NCBI RefSeq assembly: GCF_902459775.1
Contig: NZ_CABPSQ010000009.1
Coordinates: forward strand, 62,001-126,000
Source: Pandoraea captiosa
GTDB lineage: Bacteria > Pseudomonadota > Gammaproteobacteria > Burkholderiales > Burkholderiaceae
Length of the DNA stretch: 64,000 nucleotides
Direction of reading: 5' to 3'
Shown here: positions 55,521-64,000 of the stretch, in pieces
How positions within the stretch are numbered: the first letter of the stretch is position 1
Layout of the letters: each line of letters starts with the position of its first letter
Program-made: the position numbers and the translations under genes
The notes under the pieces: model-generated
Database searches by the model: none
What the model was told of the DNA's origin: nothing
Seen by the model: only the letters and a program-made list of their open reading frames with translations

Positions 55521-56990
55521 ATGAACGAAGACATTCTGGTCAACATCACGCCACAGGAAACCCGTGTGGCGCTCATGCAGCTCGGCGCCGTGCAGGAACT
55601 GCACATCGAGCGCACGCTCTCGCGCGGCCTGGTCGGCAACATCTATCTGGGCAAAGTCGTGCGCGTGCTTCCGGGCATGCAGTCGGCCTTCATCGATATC
55701 GGACTGGAGCGCGCGGCGTTCCTGCACGTAGCCGACATCTGGCATCCGCGCACCAGCAACGACACGTCCGTGCCGCATCCGCAGCCGCCCATCGAGAAGA
55801 CCGTCTTCGAGGGACAGACGCTGATGGTGCAGGTCATCAAGGACCCCATCGGCACCAAGGGCGCGCGGCTCTCGACACAGATCAGCATTGCCGGGCGCAC
55901 GCTCGTCTATCTGCCGCAGGAACCGCACATCGGCATCTCGCAGCGCATCGAGAGCGAAGCCGAGCGCGAAGCGCTGCGCAGCAAGATTCAGGCGCTGGTG
56001 CCGGCCGATGAGAAAGGCGGCTTCATCGTCCGCACGATTGCGGAAGACGCCGCCGACGCCGAACTGGCCAACGACATCGCCTATCTGCGCAAGTCATGGC
56101 AGACCATCGGCGAGCAGAGCACGCGCGTGCCGGCCCCCTCCCTGCTCTATCAGGACCTCAATCTCGCGCAGCGTGTGCTGCGTGACTTCGTGCATGAGGA
56201 GACGGGCAAGATTCTGGTCGACTCGCGCGAGACGTATCAGAAACTGGCCGAGTTCGCGACCACCTACACGCCGGCGGTGCTCGGCAAGCTCACGCATTAC
56301 ACGGGCGAGCGCCCCCTGTTCGATCTGTACAACGTGGAGACGGAAATCGAGCGGGCGCTGTCGCGTCGCGTCGACCTGAAGTCCGGCGGGTATCTGATGA
56401 TCGACCAGACCGAAGCGATGACGACCATCGACGTGAACACCGGTGGCTACGTCGGCGCGCGCAACTTCGACGACACGATCTTCAAGACGAACCTCGAAGC
56501 GGCGCTGATGATTGCGCGTCAGCTGCGTCTGCGCAATCTCGGCGGGATCATCATCATCGACTTCATCGATATGGAAAGCGCCGAGCATCGCGACTCGGTG
56601 CTCGCCGAACTGAAGAAGGCGCTCGCGCGAGACCGCACCCGCATCACGGTGAACGGATTCTCGCAGCTGGGGCTGGTGGAGATGACGCGCAAACGCACGC
56701 GCGAGTCGCTCGCCCACGTGCTGTGCGAGCCATGCGCGGTGTGCCAGGGCAAGGGCCAGGTCAAGACGCCGCGAACCCTGTGCTACGACATCCTGCGCGA
56801 GATCCTGCGCGAATCACGTCAATTCAATCCGCGCGAGTTCCGGCTGATTGCCTCGCAGGAAGTGGTCGATCTGTTCCTCGAAGAGGAATCGCAACATCTC
56901 GCCATGCTGATCGACTTCATCGGCAAGCCCATCTCGCTGCAAGTCGAATCGTCGTTCCATCAGGAGCAGTACGACATCATTCTGATGTAA
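55521..56990 (+). CDS. rng: Ribonuclease G
   Basis: A 489-residue RNase E/G family endonuclease that trims the 5' end of 16S rRNA and turns over some mRNAs. MNEDILVNITPQETRVALMQLG is the usual start; S1 domain with GNIYLGKVVRVLPGMQSAFIDIGLERAAFLH; catalytic region TTIDVNTGGYVG and IIIDFIDM with the magnesium-binding aspartates; zinc-link CEPCAVCQGKGQ. Length equals that of the E. coli enzyme. An ATG 11 codons earlier is less likely. Ends the housekeeping block. Confidence 0.95.
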   Translation: MNEDILVNITPQETRVALMQLGAVQELHIERTLSRGLVGNIYLGKVVRVLPGMQSAFIDIGLERAAFLHVADIWHPRTSNDTSVPHPQPPIEKTVFEGQTLMVQVIKDPIGTKGARLSTQISIAGRTLVYLPQEPHIGISQRIESEAEREALRSKIQALVPADEKGGFIVRTIAEDAADAELANDIAYLRKSWQTIGEQSTRVPAPSLLYQDLNLAQRVLRDFVHEETGKILVDSRETYQKLAEFATTYTPAVLGKLTHYTGERPLFDLYNVETEIERALSRRVDLKSGGYLMIDQTEAMTTIDVNTGGYVGARNFDDTIFKTNLEAALMIARQLRLRNLGGIIIIDFIDMESAEHRDSVLAELKKALARDRTRITVNGFSQLGLVEMTRKRTRESLAHVLCEPCAVCQGKGQVKTPRTLCYDILREILRESRQFNPREFRLIASQEVVDLFLEEESQHLAMLIDFIGKPISLQVESSFHQEQYDIILM

Positions 56991-57194
56991 ATCCATCAGG
57001 ACACCAAAGCACCGGGAGTATCCGCTCCCTCTCCCGGTGCGCGCAGGCACCTTCATTGGGCATGCTCACCCGCCTACCCTGCGCCCCTCCCTGCTTTTCA
57101 TCGCCCCTGTTGCACCACAACCGGTCATGATCGCCACGTGGCCCGGTTCTTGCGTTTAAACGCTTAAATATAACGACGAAAAAGGGGCAAACAA
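56991..57194. other. Intergenic region before the mini-chemoreceptor
   Basis: A 204-bp spacer. It holds the palindrome GCGTTTAAACGC (about 57153-57164) followed closely by TATAAC, a possible -10 box. No flagellar sigma-28 type promoter is seen. Confidence 0.4.
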
Positions 57195-58232
57195 ATGGCG
57201 AATCCAAAAGCAATTGTCGATCTGACCCACGCAGTGAGGAAGCTGGCAGTCAGCAAGATCGGCGACATCAACGAGATCAACCGTGAGACGACATTTCTCG
57301 CACTCAACGCGTTGATCGAAGCAGCCCGTGCAGGCAATGCGGGCAAGGGCTTCGCCGTCGTGGCCAATCAGGTCAAGCTCGTCTCGAAGCGCATCGGCGA
57401 GGTGACCGATTCGCTCAACAAGGAGCTGACCGGCTCACTCAAGGAACTCACGGAACTCGGCGACCTCATGATCGAGCGAATGGGCGGGCACGACGGTCAA
57501 CGCTGTGCCGACCTCGCGCTCAACATGATCGATGTCGTCGACCGCAACCTCTACGAACGATCGTGCGACGTGCGCTGGTGGGCGACTGACTCGGCGGTCG
57601 TCACGTGCCTGACGGATCCGCATCCCGAGGCGGCAGCGCATGCGGCGGATCGCCTCGGCGTCATTCTGGACAGCTATACCGTCTACAAGGATCTCTGGGT
57701 GATCGATGCCCAGGGCGTGGTCGTGGCCAACGGCCGACGCTCGGACTATCCGGTCATGGGCAGCAATGTCGCGGACGCCGGCTGGTTCAAGGCCGCGCTC
57801 AAGACACGCAGCGGCGCCGATTACGTCGCGAGCGACATCCAGACGCTCGCGCATCTAAGGCACGCACAGGTCGCGACCTACTCGACCGCCATTCGGGAGA
57901 ACGGACTGGCCGATGGCCGGGTGCTGGGCGCACTGGTCATCTTCTTCGACTGGGCGCCGCAAGCCGAAGCCGTCGTCAAAGGCGTGCGACTGAGCGACGA
58001 AGAATGGGCACGCACGCGGTGCATGATCGTGGACTCCTCGTTCCGCGTGATTGCAAGCTCTGACGGGCAAGGCGTGCTCAGCGAAACTTTTCACCTGCGT
58101 ACCGACGGGGCGACGAGCGGCTTCTACACCGACCCGGTCAAACGCACGACCGTCGCGTTCGCTGCGACACCCGGCTATGAAACCTACAAGGGACTCGGAT
58201 GGTACGGCGTGGTGTGTCAGCAGCATCGGTGA
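57195..58232 (+). CDS. Soluble mini-chemoreceptor: MCP hairpin tip fused to a C-terminal Cache-like domain
   Basis: A 345-residue cytoplasmic protein. Residues 22-72 carry the tip of the methyl-accepting chemotaxis hairpin ([36 protein letters not shown]), the site that contacts CheA and CheW. The hairpin is very short: only about 20 residues before the tip and 40 after it, with no HAMP, transmembrane segment or long methylation helices. From about residue 115 to the end is a sensor domain ([61 protein letters not shown]) of the Cache/PDC type, usually periplasmic and N-terminal. The order is thus reversed. AGGGG is about 7 bases upstream of the start. Monocistronic. Confidence 0.78.
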   Translation: MANPKAIVDLTHAVRKLAVSKIGDINEINRETTFLALNALIEAARAGNAGKGFAVVANQVKLVSKRIGEVTDSLNKELTGSLKELTELGDLMIERMGGHDGQRCADLALNMIDVVDRNLYERSCDVRWWATDSAVVTCLTDPHPEAAAHAADRLGVILDSYTVYKDLWVIDAQGVVVANGRRSDYPVMGSNVADAGWFKAALKTRSGADYVASDIQTLAHLRHAQVATYSTAIRENGLADGRVLGALVIFFDWAPQAEAVVKGVRLSDEEWARTRCMIVDSSFRVIASSDGQGVLSETFHLRTDGATSGFYTDPVKRTTVAFAATPGYETYKGLGWYGVVCQQHR

Positions 58233-58393
58233 GTCTTTGAAGGGAAGACGACGGCGAATCGGTCGCGCTGCCGGGTGGGCGGCGCGGCCCGGTACGACGC
58301 GCCCTCGGGACGGCGCGGCTGGCACATTCGGGCAACCGCAATACAATACGAGATCGATCCGATTTCGTCGCGCCCGACGCGCACGTCCTGGCC

Positions 58394-59704
58394 ATGCCCT
58401 ATTCGAACTACGATAATCTGGCAGCATCGAGCGAGGCGCTCGACAAACACGCCGTCGCACGCCATTCGACCTGGGTCAGTATCTGGGTCAACGTGGTGCT
58501 CACGACGGCGCAGATCGTCATCGGGGTGTTCGCGCGTTCCCAGGCCCTGATCGCCGACGGCATCCATTCGCTCTCGGACATCGTCTCCGACTTCGTCGTG
58601 CTCGCCGCCGCACGCGGCAGCGCCCGCGCCCCTGACGCCGATCACCCCTACGGACACAGCCGCTACGAGAACGCCGCGTCGCTCTTTCTCGGCGTGATCC
58701 TGCTCGCCGTAGGCGCCGGCATGCTGTGGCGCGGCATCGAGCGCCTGCTGCATCCGGAAGAGATTCCGGAGGTGCATGTCATCGCGCTGGTCGTCGCCGT
58801 CGTGGTGCTCGTGAGCAAGGAAGGTCTGTTTCGCTACATGCTGCGCGCGGCACAGCGCGTGCGCTCCGCGATGCTCGTTGCCAATGCGTGGCATGCGCGC
58901 TCTGACGCCCTCTCATCGCTCGTCGTCGCCTGCGGCATTCTGGGCAACCTGGCGGGCTATCGTATCCTCGATCCACTCGCTGCCGCGCTCGTGGGCCTGA
59001 TGATCGGACGCACCGGCTGGAAGTTCGGCTGGAACGCGCTTCAGGACCTGATCGATCGCGGGGTCGACGATGCAACCACCATCTCCATCCGTCAGCGCCT
59101 GCTCGATACCCCCGGCGTGCGCGCCATCGACATGTTGCGCACGCGCCGCATGGGCGATGAAATCGTGGTGGATGTGCACATCCTCGTCGACGCGCGCCTG
59201 TCGGTGTCCGAAGGTCACTACATCGCAGAACAGGCGCGTGCAGCCGCCATGGCCGAGCCGCAGATTCTCGACGTGCTGGTGCATGTCGATCCGGAAAGCG
59301 ACACCAAGGGCACCGCGCTGCAACAATGGCCTGCGCGCGCGGTCGTCGTCGGCGCGGCGGAACTGCTTTGCCGGGCCAATGCGCTCGCGTTGCATGACGT
59401 CATGCTGCATTACCTCGATAACGGGCTGGAAGCCGACGTGATCGTCGAAGGACTGGACGAACCGGCACGTGCCGGTGCAGGCGATGGCAGCATGGAAGCC
59501 GCGTCGCAAACCGTGGCCGACGCGCTAGCTGCGCGCTTCGAGCCGCTGGGGCTGCGTTACGTGCGTGTGCTGCGGGTGACGGGGGAAACCTCGACGGCAG
59601 TGGCCACATCCCCCACGTCAGCCAGCACCGAATCACCGAGCGCGAGTCGCGGCGCGCAGACGGCCGAAAAAACGTCGGCCGCCGGGTCGTCCTCCGTTAG
59701 CTGA
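58394..59704 (+). CDS. Cation diffusion facilitator metal exporter
   Basis: A 436-residue CDF transporter, probably exporting zinc, iron, cobalt or another divalent metal to the periplasm by proton exchange. Six membrane segments; the metal-site pairs are in LIADGIHSLSDIVSD (TM2) and NAWHARSDALSSL (TM5). The soluble C-terminal domain (VDVHILVDARLSVSEGHYIAEQ, VLVHVDPES) is followed by about 120 additional residues ending in a Ser/Thr/Ala-rich tail, longer than the usual 300-residue CDF. Start at MPYSNYDNL. Converges on rfbC. Confidence 0.92.
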   Translation: MPYSNYDNLAASSEALDKHAVARHSTWVSIWVNVVLTTAQIVIGVFARSQALIADGIHSLSDIVSDFVVLAAARGSARAPDADHPYGHSRYENAASLFLGVILLAVGAGMLWRGIERLLHPEEIPEVHVIALVVAVVVLVSKEGLFRYMLRAAQRVRSAMLVANAWHARSDALSSLVVACGILGNLAGYRILDPLAAALVGLMIGRTGWKFGWNALQDLIDRGVDDATTISIRQRLLDTPGVRAIDMLRTRRMGDEIVVDVHILVDARLSVSEGHYIAEQARAAAMAEPQILDVLVHVDPESDTKGTALQQWPARAVVVGAAELLCRANALALHDVMLHYLDNGLEADVIVEGLDEPARAGAGDGSMEAASQTVADALAARFEPLGLRYVRVLRVTGETSTAVATSPTSASTESPSASRGAQTAEKTSAAGSSSVS

Positions 59705-59799
59705 CCTCGCTCATGAAGTGACCATTGCGGCGATTGCGGCCATTGCGGCCAGCCTGCCGTCAATCACGTTCAATACGGCCCGACCGGCGTACACGGGGA

Positions 59800-60348
59800 T
59801 CAGTCTTCGTGCTTGTACTGCGCGAACGGCATGCCCTGGCGGTCCTTGTCCGAGACGGTCGGCGTCATACCGTCCAGCGGCCAGGGAATTGCCAGCGTCG
59901 GGTCATCCCAGCGAATGCAACGCTCGAATTGCGGCGCCCAGTAGTCCGTCGTCTTGTAGAGCACTTCTGCCGTCTCCGACGTCACCACGAAGCCGTGGGC
60001 GAAACCGGCCGGAATCCATAGCTGCTTCTTGTTCTCGGCGCTGATCCGCTCTGCCACCCACTTACCGAACGTCGGCGAACCTTCTCGGATATCGACCGCG
60101 ACGTCGTAGATCTCGCCGTGCAACACGCGCACGAGTTTTCCCTGCGGCTGCCTGATCTGGTAATGCAGGCCGCGCAGCACGCCGCGCACCGAGCGCGACT
60201 GGTTGTCCTGCACGAACGTGAGCGTTTCGCCGAGCGCATCGTCGAAGTTACGCTGATTGAAGCTCTCGAAGAAATAGCCGCGCGAATCGCCGAACACCTT
60301 GGGTTCGATGACGCACACGGCCGGGATCGCGGTAGGAGTGACTTGCAT
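59800..60348 (-). CDS. rfbC: dTDP-4-dehydrorhamnose 3,5-epimerase
   Basis: A 182-residue cupin-fold epimerase, third step of dTDP-L-rhamnose synthesis. VFGDSRGYFFESFNQRNF, FVQDNQSRSVRGVLRGLHYQ, GEIYDVAVDIREGSPTFGKW, IPAGFAHGFVVTSETAEVLYKTTDYW and IRWDDPTLAIPWPL are conserved. Start at MQVTPTAIPAV; longer frames upstream lack homology. It lies 73 bp after rfbA. The next expected gene, rfbD, is absent; the strand converges with the CDF gene instead. Confidence 0.96.
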   Translation of the reverse strand: MQVTPTAIPAVCVIEPKVFGDSRGYFFESFNQRNFDDALGETLTFVQDNQSRSVRGVLRGLHYQIRQPQGKLVRVLHGEIYDVAVDIREGSPTFGKWVAERISAENKKQLWIPAGFAHGFVVTSETAEVLYKTTDYWAPQFERCIRWDDPTLAIPWPLDGMTPTVSDKDRQGMPFAQYKHED

Positions 60349-60421
60349 GGGAATTACCGGTAGGGATCTAGGGGCGAGCAGAGGTGCACAGGGGTCGCAT
60401 ACGTTTCGTGTCAGACGGCGA

Positions 60422-61309
60422 TCAGAACACCCGCTCGCGCAACATCGACAGGAGGTACTGGCCGTAGCCCGTCTTCGCGAGGGGCTGTGCCAGCGTCTCG
60501 ATCGCAGCGGCATCGATCCACCCGCGTCGATACGCAATTTCCTCGGGACATGCGACCTTCAGCCCCTGGCGCGATTCGATCGTCTGAATGAACGTGCTCG
60601 CTTCGAGCATCGATTCATGCGTACCGGTATCGAGCCACGCGTAGCCGCGTCCCATGATCTGCACGTTGAGCTTGCCGCGCTTCAGATACTCGTTGTTGAC
60701 GTCGGTGATTTCCAGCTCGCCACGCGCCGAAGGCCGGATCGTGCGCGCAATGTCGATCACGTCGTTATCGCAGAAGTACAAGCCGGTGACTGCGTAGCGC
60801 GACTTCGGCTGCGTGGGCTTTTCGATCAGTTCGATCGCGCGCCCCGAGTCGTCGAACGTCACCACGCCGTAGCGCTCCGGGTCGTTCACCGGATAAGCGA
60901 ACACGGTCGCGCCGTCCGTTTGCCGGTTCGCCGCACTCAGCAACGCCGCGAAATCGTGACCATAGAACAGGTTGTCGCCCAGCACGAGCGCGCACGGATC
61001 GTTGCCGATGAAATCCGCACCGATCAGGAACGCCTGTGCCAGACCATCGGGAGACGGCTGCACCGCGTACTGGATGTTCAGTCCCCACTGGCTGCCGTCG
61101 CCGAGCAACTGCTCGAAGCGCGGCGTGTCCTGCGGGGTGGAGATGACGAGCACATCGCGAATGCCCGCGAGCATCAGCGTGGTGAGCGGATAGTAGATCA
61201 TCGGCTTGTCGTAGACGGGAAGCAGTTGCTTCGATACCGCCAGCGTCGCCGGATACAGGCGGGTGCCGGACCCGCCCGCGAGAATGATGCCCTTGCGTCT
61301 CGTCGTCAT
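60422..61309 (-). CDS. rfbA: Glucose-1-phosphate thymidylyltransferase
   Basis: A 295-residue nucleotidyltransferase, first step of dTDP-rhamnose synthesis. [79 protein letters not shown] and [12 protein letters not shown] are invariant. GGAGGT is 6 bases upstream of the start. The start overlaps the rfbB stop by 4 bp. Confidence 0.97.
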   Translation of the reverse strand: MTTRRKGIILAGGSGTRLYPATLAVSKQLLPVYDKPMIYYPLTTLMLAGIRDVLVISTPQDTPRFEQLLGDGSQWGLNIQYAVQPSPDGLAQAFLIGADFIGNDPCALVLGDNLFYGHDFAALLSAANRQTDGATVFAYPVNDPERYGVVTFDDSGRAIELIEKPTQPKSRYAVTGLYFCDNDVIDIARTIRPSARGELEITDVNNEYLKRGKLNVQIMGRGYAWLDTGTHESMLEASTFIQTIESRQGLKVACPEEIAYRRGWIDAAAIETLAQPLAKTGYGQYLLSMLRERVF

Positions 61310-62424
61310 GCCGCACCTCCCGTCGGGGCGGCTTTGGCGTCCCGCCCCTGAGTTCGATCCCCGCCTTGATCACGATAATGCGTCTCGATCCAGCGCTGAT
61401 ATTCGCCGGATTGCACCTGACGCACCCATTCGCCATTGGCGAGATACCACTGCACTGTCTTGCGCATGCCGGTCTCGAACGTGTGCGCCGGACGCCAGCC
61501 CAGTTCGCGCTCAAGCTTGCGCGCGTCGATGGCGTACCGACGATCATGACCCGGGCGGTCCGTGACGAACGTCACCTGATCGGCATACGACTTGCCGTCG
61601 GCACGCGGCGCAAGCTCGTCGAGCAACTGGCAAAGGTGCTTCACGACCGACAGGTTGTTCTGCTCGTTCCAGCCGCCCACGTTATAGACCTCGCCCGGCG
61701 TGCCCTTGTCCAGCACTTCGCGGATGGCAGAACAGTGGTCGCCGACATACAGCCAGTCGCGCACGTTGCTGCCGTCGCCATAGATGGGCAGAGGCTTGCC
61801 GGCCAGTGCATTGGCGATGACCAGCGGGATGAGCTTTTCGGGAAACTGGTACGGACCGTAGTTGTTCGAGCAGTTGGTCGTGAGCACCGGCAGGCCATAC
61901 GTGTGGTGATACGCCCGCACGAGGTGATCGGAGCCCGCCTTGGACGCCGAATACGGGCTGTTCGGCGCGTAAGGCGTGGTCTCGGTGAACGCAGGATCGG
62001 TCGGGCTCAGCGAGCCGTAGACCTCGTCCGTCGACACATGCAGAAAACGGAAGTTTTCACGTGCTTCGCCTTCGAGTGCACTCCAGTAAGCGCGCGCCGC
62101 TTCGAGCATCGTGAACGTGCCGACCACGTTCGTCTGCACGAAATCGCCCGGCCCGTGAATGGAGCGGTCGACGTGACTCTCCGCCGCGAAGTGCAGCACG
62201 GCGCGCGGACGATGCTCCGCATACAAACGATCGAGCGCCGCCCGGTCGCAGATGTCGACCTGCGCGAATCGATGACGTGCGTCGTGCTCGACGCTCGCCA
62301 GATTGGCGAGGTTGCCCGCGTACGTCAGCTTGTCGATGGTCAGCACCGGCTCATCGTGTTGCGCAAGCCAGTCCAGAACGAAATTTGCGCCGATGAAGCC
62401 GGCGCCACCAGTCACGAAGATCAT
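61306..62424 (-). CDS. rfbB: dTDP-glucose 4,6-dehydratase
   Basis: A 372-residue extended SDR, second step of dTDP-rhamnose synthesis. [20 protein letters not shown] (NAD site), [43 protein letters not shown] with the catalytic Y-x-x-x-K, and [15 protein letters not shown]. Overlaps rfbA by 4 bp. The AhpD-like gene ends 30 bp upstream on the same strand. Confidence 0.97.
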   Translation of the reverse strand: MIFVTGGAGFIGANFVLDWLAQHDEPVLTIDKLTYAGNLANLASVEHDARHRFAQVDICDRAALDRLYAEHRPRAVLHFAAESHVDRSIHGPGDFVQTNVVGTFTMLEAARAYWSALEGEARENFRFLHVSTDEVYGSLSPTDPAFTETTPYAPNSPYSASKAGSDHLVRAYHHTYGLPVLTTNCSNNYGPYQFPEKLIPLVIANALAGKPLPIYGDGSNVRDWLYVGDHCSAIREVLDKGTPGEVYNVGGWNEQNNLSVVKHLCQLLDELAPRADGKSYADQVTFVTDRPGHDRRYAIDARKLERELGWRPAHTFETGMRKTVQWYLANGEWVRQVQSGEYQRWIETHYRDQGGDRTQGRDAKAAPTGGAA

Positions 62425-62454
62425 GGGGTAAGCAAAATGAGTGAGGGAGCGGCC

Positions 62455-63039
62455 TTACTTGCGCGGCACACGTCCCATCAGGAAAAATTCGTCATTCGGC
62501 CGCATCGAAATCGCATTCGCGATGCGGTTGGACATACCGAAAAACGCCGTGATCGCAGCGATGTCCCAGATGTCCTCGTCATGCAGGCCGTGGCGGCGCA
62601 GCGTGGCGTAATCGTCGTCGTTCACCTCATGTGAACGCTCGCAGACCTTCAGCGCATACGCCAGAATCGCCTTCTGGCGATCGGTCAGGTCCGCCTTCAG
62701 ATAGTTGACAGCCACCTGATCGGCCAGCAACGGCTGCTTCTCATAAATGCGCACCAGCGCCCCGTGCGCCACCACGCAATAGAGGCACTGGTTCACGGCG
62801 CTGGTCGCCACCACGATCATCTCGCGCTCGCCCTTGCTCAGGTTGCCTTCCTTGAGCATCAACGCATCGTGATAGGCGAAAAACGCGCGGAATTCGTCCG
62901 GGCGATGGGCCAGCGTCAGAAAAACGTTCGGGATGAAGCCAGCCTTTTCATGAACCTCGTCGATACGCGCGCGGATATCCGCCGGCAACGAGGCAAGGTC
63001 CGGCACGGGAAAACGGCTGATCGGCGGCTGGCTCATCAT
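62455..63039 (-). CDS. AhpD-like peroxidase-related carboxymuconolactone decarboxylase family protein
   Basis: A 194-residue member of the peroxidase-related AhpD-like family. The redox centre is in TSAVNQCLYCVVAHGALVRI (CxxC followed by His at +4 from the second Cys), and WDIAAITAFFGMSNRIANA is typical of the C-terminus. It should reduce peroxides or act as a thiol-disulfide enzyme. Two start codons stand side by side at 63039 and 63036; AAGGAGA is well placed for either. The frame upstream runs through a 9-bp repeat (GTCTCCTTG) and is not counted as coding. Confidence 0.88.
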   Translation of the reverse strand: MMSQPPISRFPVPDLASLPADIRARIDEVHEKAGFIPNVFLTLAHRPDEFRAFFAYHDALMLKEGNLSKGEREMIVVATSAVNQCLYCVVAHGALVRIYEKQPLLADQVAVNYLKADLTDRQKAILAYALKVCERSHEVNDDDYATLRRHGLHDEDIWDIAAITAFFGMSNRIANAISMRPNDEFFLMGRVPRK

Positions 63040-63135
63040 GGTCTCCTTGGTCTCCTTGGTCTCACGGGCTTCATGAGCCTCATGGGTCTCACTGCGCACC
63101 CCATCGGCCCGTCGAAGCATCGCAATGACAAAACG

Positions 63136-64000
63136 TCAGGCTTCCTGTTGCTGCGCGTACTGGATGCGGTGCAGATGGGCGTAAAGGCCATTATGCGCCA
63201 CGAGTTCCTGATGCGAGCCCTGCTCCACGATACGCCCCTGCTCCAGCACCACGATGCGGTCCGCGCGCTCGATGGTAGACAAGCGATGCGCGATCACCAG
63301 CGTGGTGCGGCCTTCCATCAGCACTTCCAGCGCTGCCTGCACGTGACGCTCCGACTCGGAATCCAGCGCCGACGTCGCTTCGTCCAGAATCAGAATCGGC
63401 GCGTCCTTGTAGATGGCGCGGGCGATCGCCAGACGCTGGCGCTGTCCGCCCGACAGTCGCATGCCGTTGTCGCCCACCATCGTGTTCACGCCGTCGGGCA
63501 TCGAGGCAACGGCATCGGCCAGATTGGCGGCGCGCAATGCGGCCTGCACGCGCTCGGCATCGACTTCCTGGCCGTAGGCGACGTTCGCCGCGATCGTGTC
63601 GTTGAACAAGACGACGTCCTGGCTCACGAATGCGATCTGACGACGCAGATCGGCCAGACGCAGATCGCTCAGCGCAATACCGTCGAGCAGAATGCGCCCG
63701 CCTGTGGGGTCGAAGAAGCGCGGCACGAGATTGACCATCGTCGTCTTGCCGCTGCCCGAAGGGCCGACCAGCGCGACCATCTCACCCGGTGCGACGTCCA
63801 GCGAAATGTTGTCCAGCGTCGGGCGCTCGCTCGCGCCGTAGTGAAAACTCACCTGATCGAACGTTACACGGCCCTTGGCGCGATCGAGCGTACGTTCGCC
63901 GCCGCTCGGCTCGACCTCCACGTCCATGACTTCGAAGATCAGCTCGGCGGCCGTCACACCGCGTTGCAGCGGCTGATTCACGTCCATCAGATGCTTGAGC
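63136..64000 (-). CDS. msbA: MsbA-type lipid A / lipid export ABC transporter (5' part outside window)
   Basis: The C-terminal 287 residues or so of a fused permease-ATPase. [25 protein letters not shown], Walker [23 protein letters not shown]-loop [20 protein letters not shown], signature [15 protein letters not shown], Walker [13 protein letters not shown] and the switch His in [15 protein letters not shown] match MsbA. The upstream membrane domain is cut off by the window edge. Type B exporters look alike, so another lipid or drug exporter is possible; the frame and sequence best fit MsbA of Burkholderiales. Confidence 0.9.
   Translation of the reverse strand, partial: LKHLMDVNQPLQRGVTAAELIFEVMDVEVEPSGGERTLDRAKGRVTFDQVSFHYGASERPTLDNISLDVAPGEMVALVGPSGSGKTTMVNLVPRFFDPTGGRILLDGIALSDLRLADLRRQIAFVSQDVVLFNDTIAANVAYGQEVDAERVQAALRAANLADAVASMPDGVNTMVGDNGMRLSGGQRQRLAIARAIYKDAPILILDEATSALDSESERHVQAALEVLMEGRTTLVIAHRLSTIERADRIVVLEQGRIVEQGSHQELVAHNGLYAHLHRIQYAQQQEA

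Noticed and set aside
58319-58336. Sigma-54 promoter (CTGGCACATTCGGGCA) before the CDF gene
   Set aside because: The distance from GG to GC is one base short of the required spacing and the -12 element is poor.
63040-63120. Upstream extension of the AhpD-like protein with an ETKET repeat
   Set aside because: The frame is open through a 9-bp DNA repeat, but the better ribosome site and the family N-terminus place the start at 63039/63036.

Overview
The window is a dense, GC-rich chromosomal segment of a betaproteobacterium in the order Burkholderiales. The gene content and the conserved block yebC-purD-hemF-nadD-rsfS-rlmH-maf-rng fit Burkholderia relatives, and I think Pandoraea is the most likely genus (inference from protein style and gene order, not from a search). 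No phage, insertion sequence, CRISPR array or replication origin was seen. About 54 protein genes, one tRNA and one cobalamin riboswitch are supported.

Layout. 0-9.4 kb is an aerobic cobalamin locus in two divergent arms: cobW-cobN on the minus strand behind a cobalamin riboswitch, and a cobA/cobE fusion-cobO-cobB-bluB on the plus strand. 9.5-12.1 kb holds an AhpD-like protein, a LysR regulator and an ECF41-type sigma factor with a fitting target promoter in front of the LysR gene. 12.2-16.9 kb is a small-molecule catabolic set (AstE/AspA-like deacylase, MFS importer, metallo-beta-lactamase-fold hydrolase, LysR, EthD protein). 17.1-21.7 kb has tRNA-Arg(UCU), ornithine and alanine aminotransferases, and a divergent AraC regulator and alpha/beta hydrolase pair.

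21.8-31.0 kb looks like one catabolic island with two divergent operons. The minus operon is thiolase, acyl-CoA ligase and two PPC/DUF296 proteins; the plus operon is a TRAP transporter (DctP, fused DctQM) and an SDR dehydrogenase; a LysR gene closes it. Three copies of a 16-bp palindrome spaced about three helical turns apart lie between the two operons. 31.1-34.5 kb carries a sensor-less sigma-54 activator, an 895-bp gap with a candidate small RNA and porin upstream repeats, and a major porin.

34.6-43.2 kb has an amidotransferase with a long disordered N-terminus, a YkvA-like protein, an SDR-mgsA-qor run, upp, an EamA transporter and a HerA-like ATPase. 43.2-57.0 kb is the conserved housekeeping block, interrupted by mscS (after purD) and by a complete glycerol-3-phosphate uptake operon, ugpBAECQ (between rlmH and maf). 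57.2-64 kb has an odd soluble mini-chemoreceptor with a C-terminal Cache-like domain, a CDF metal exporter, rfbBAC without rfbD, a peroxidase-related AhpD-like protein and the start-less 3' part of msbA.
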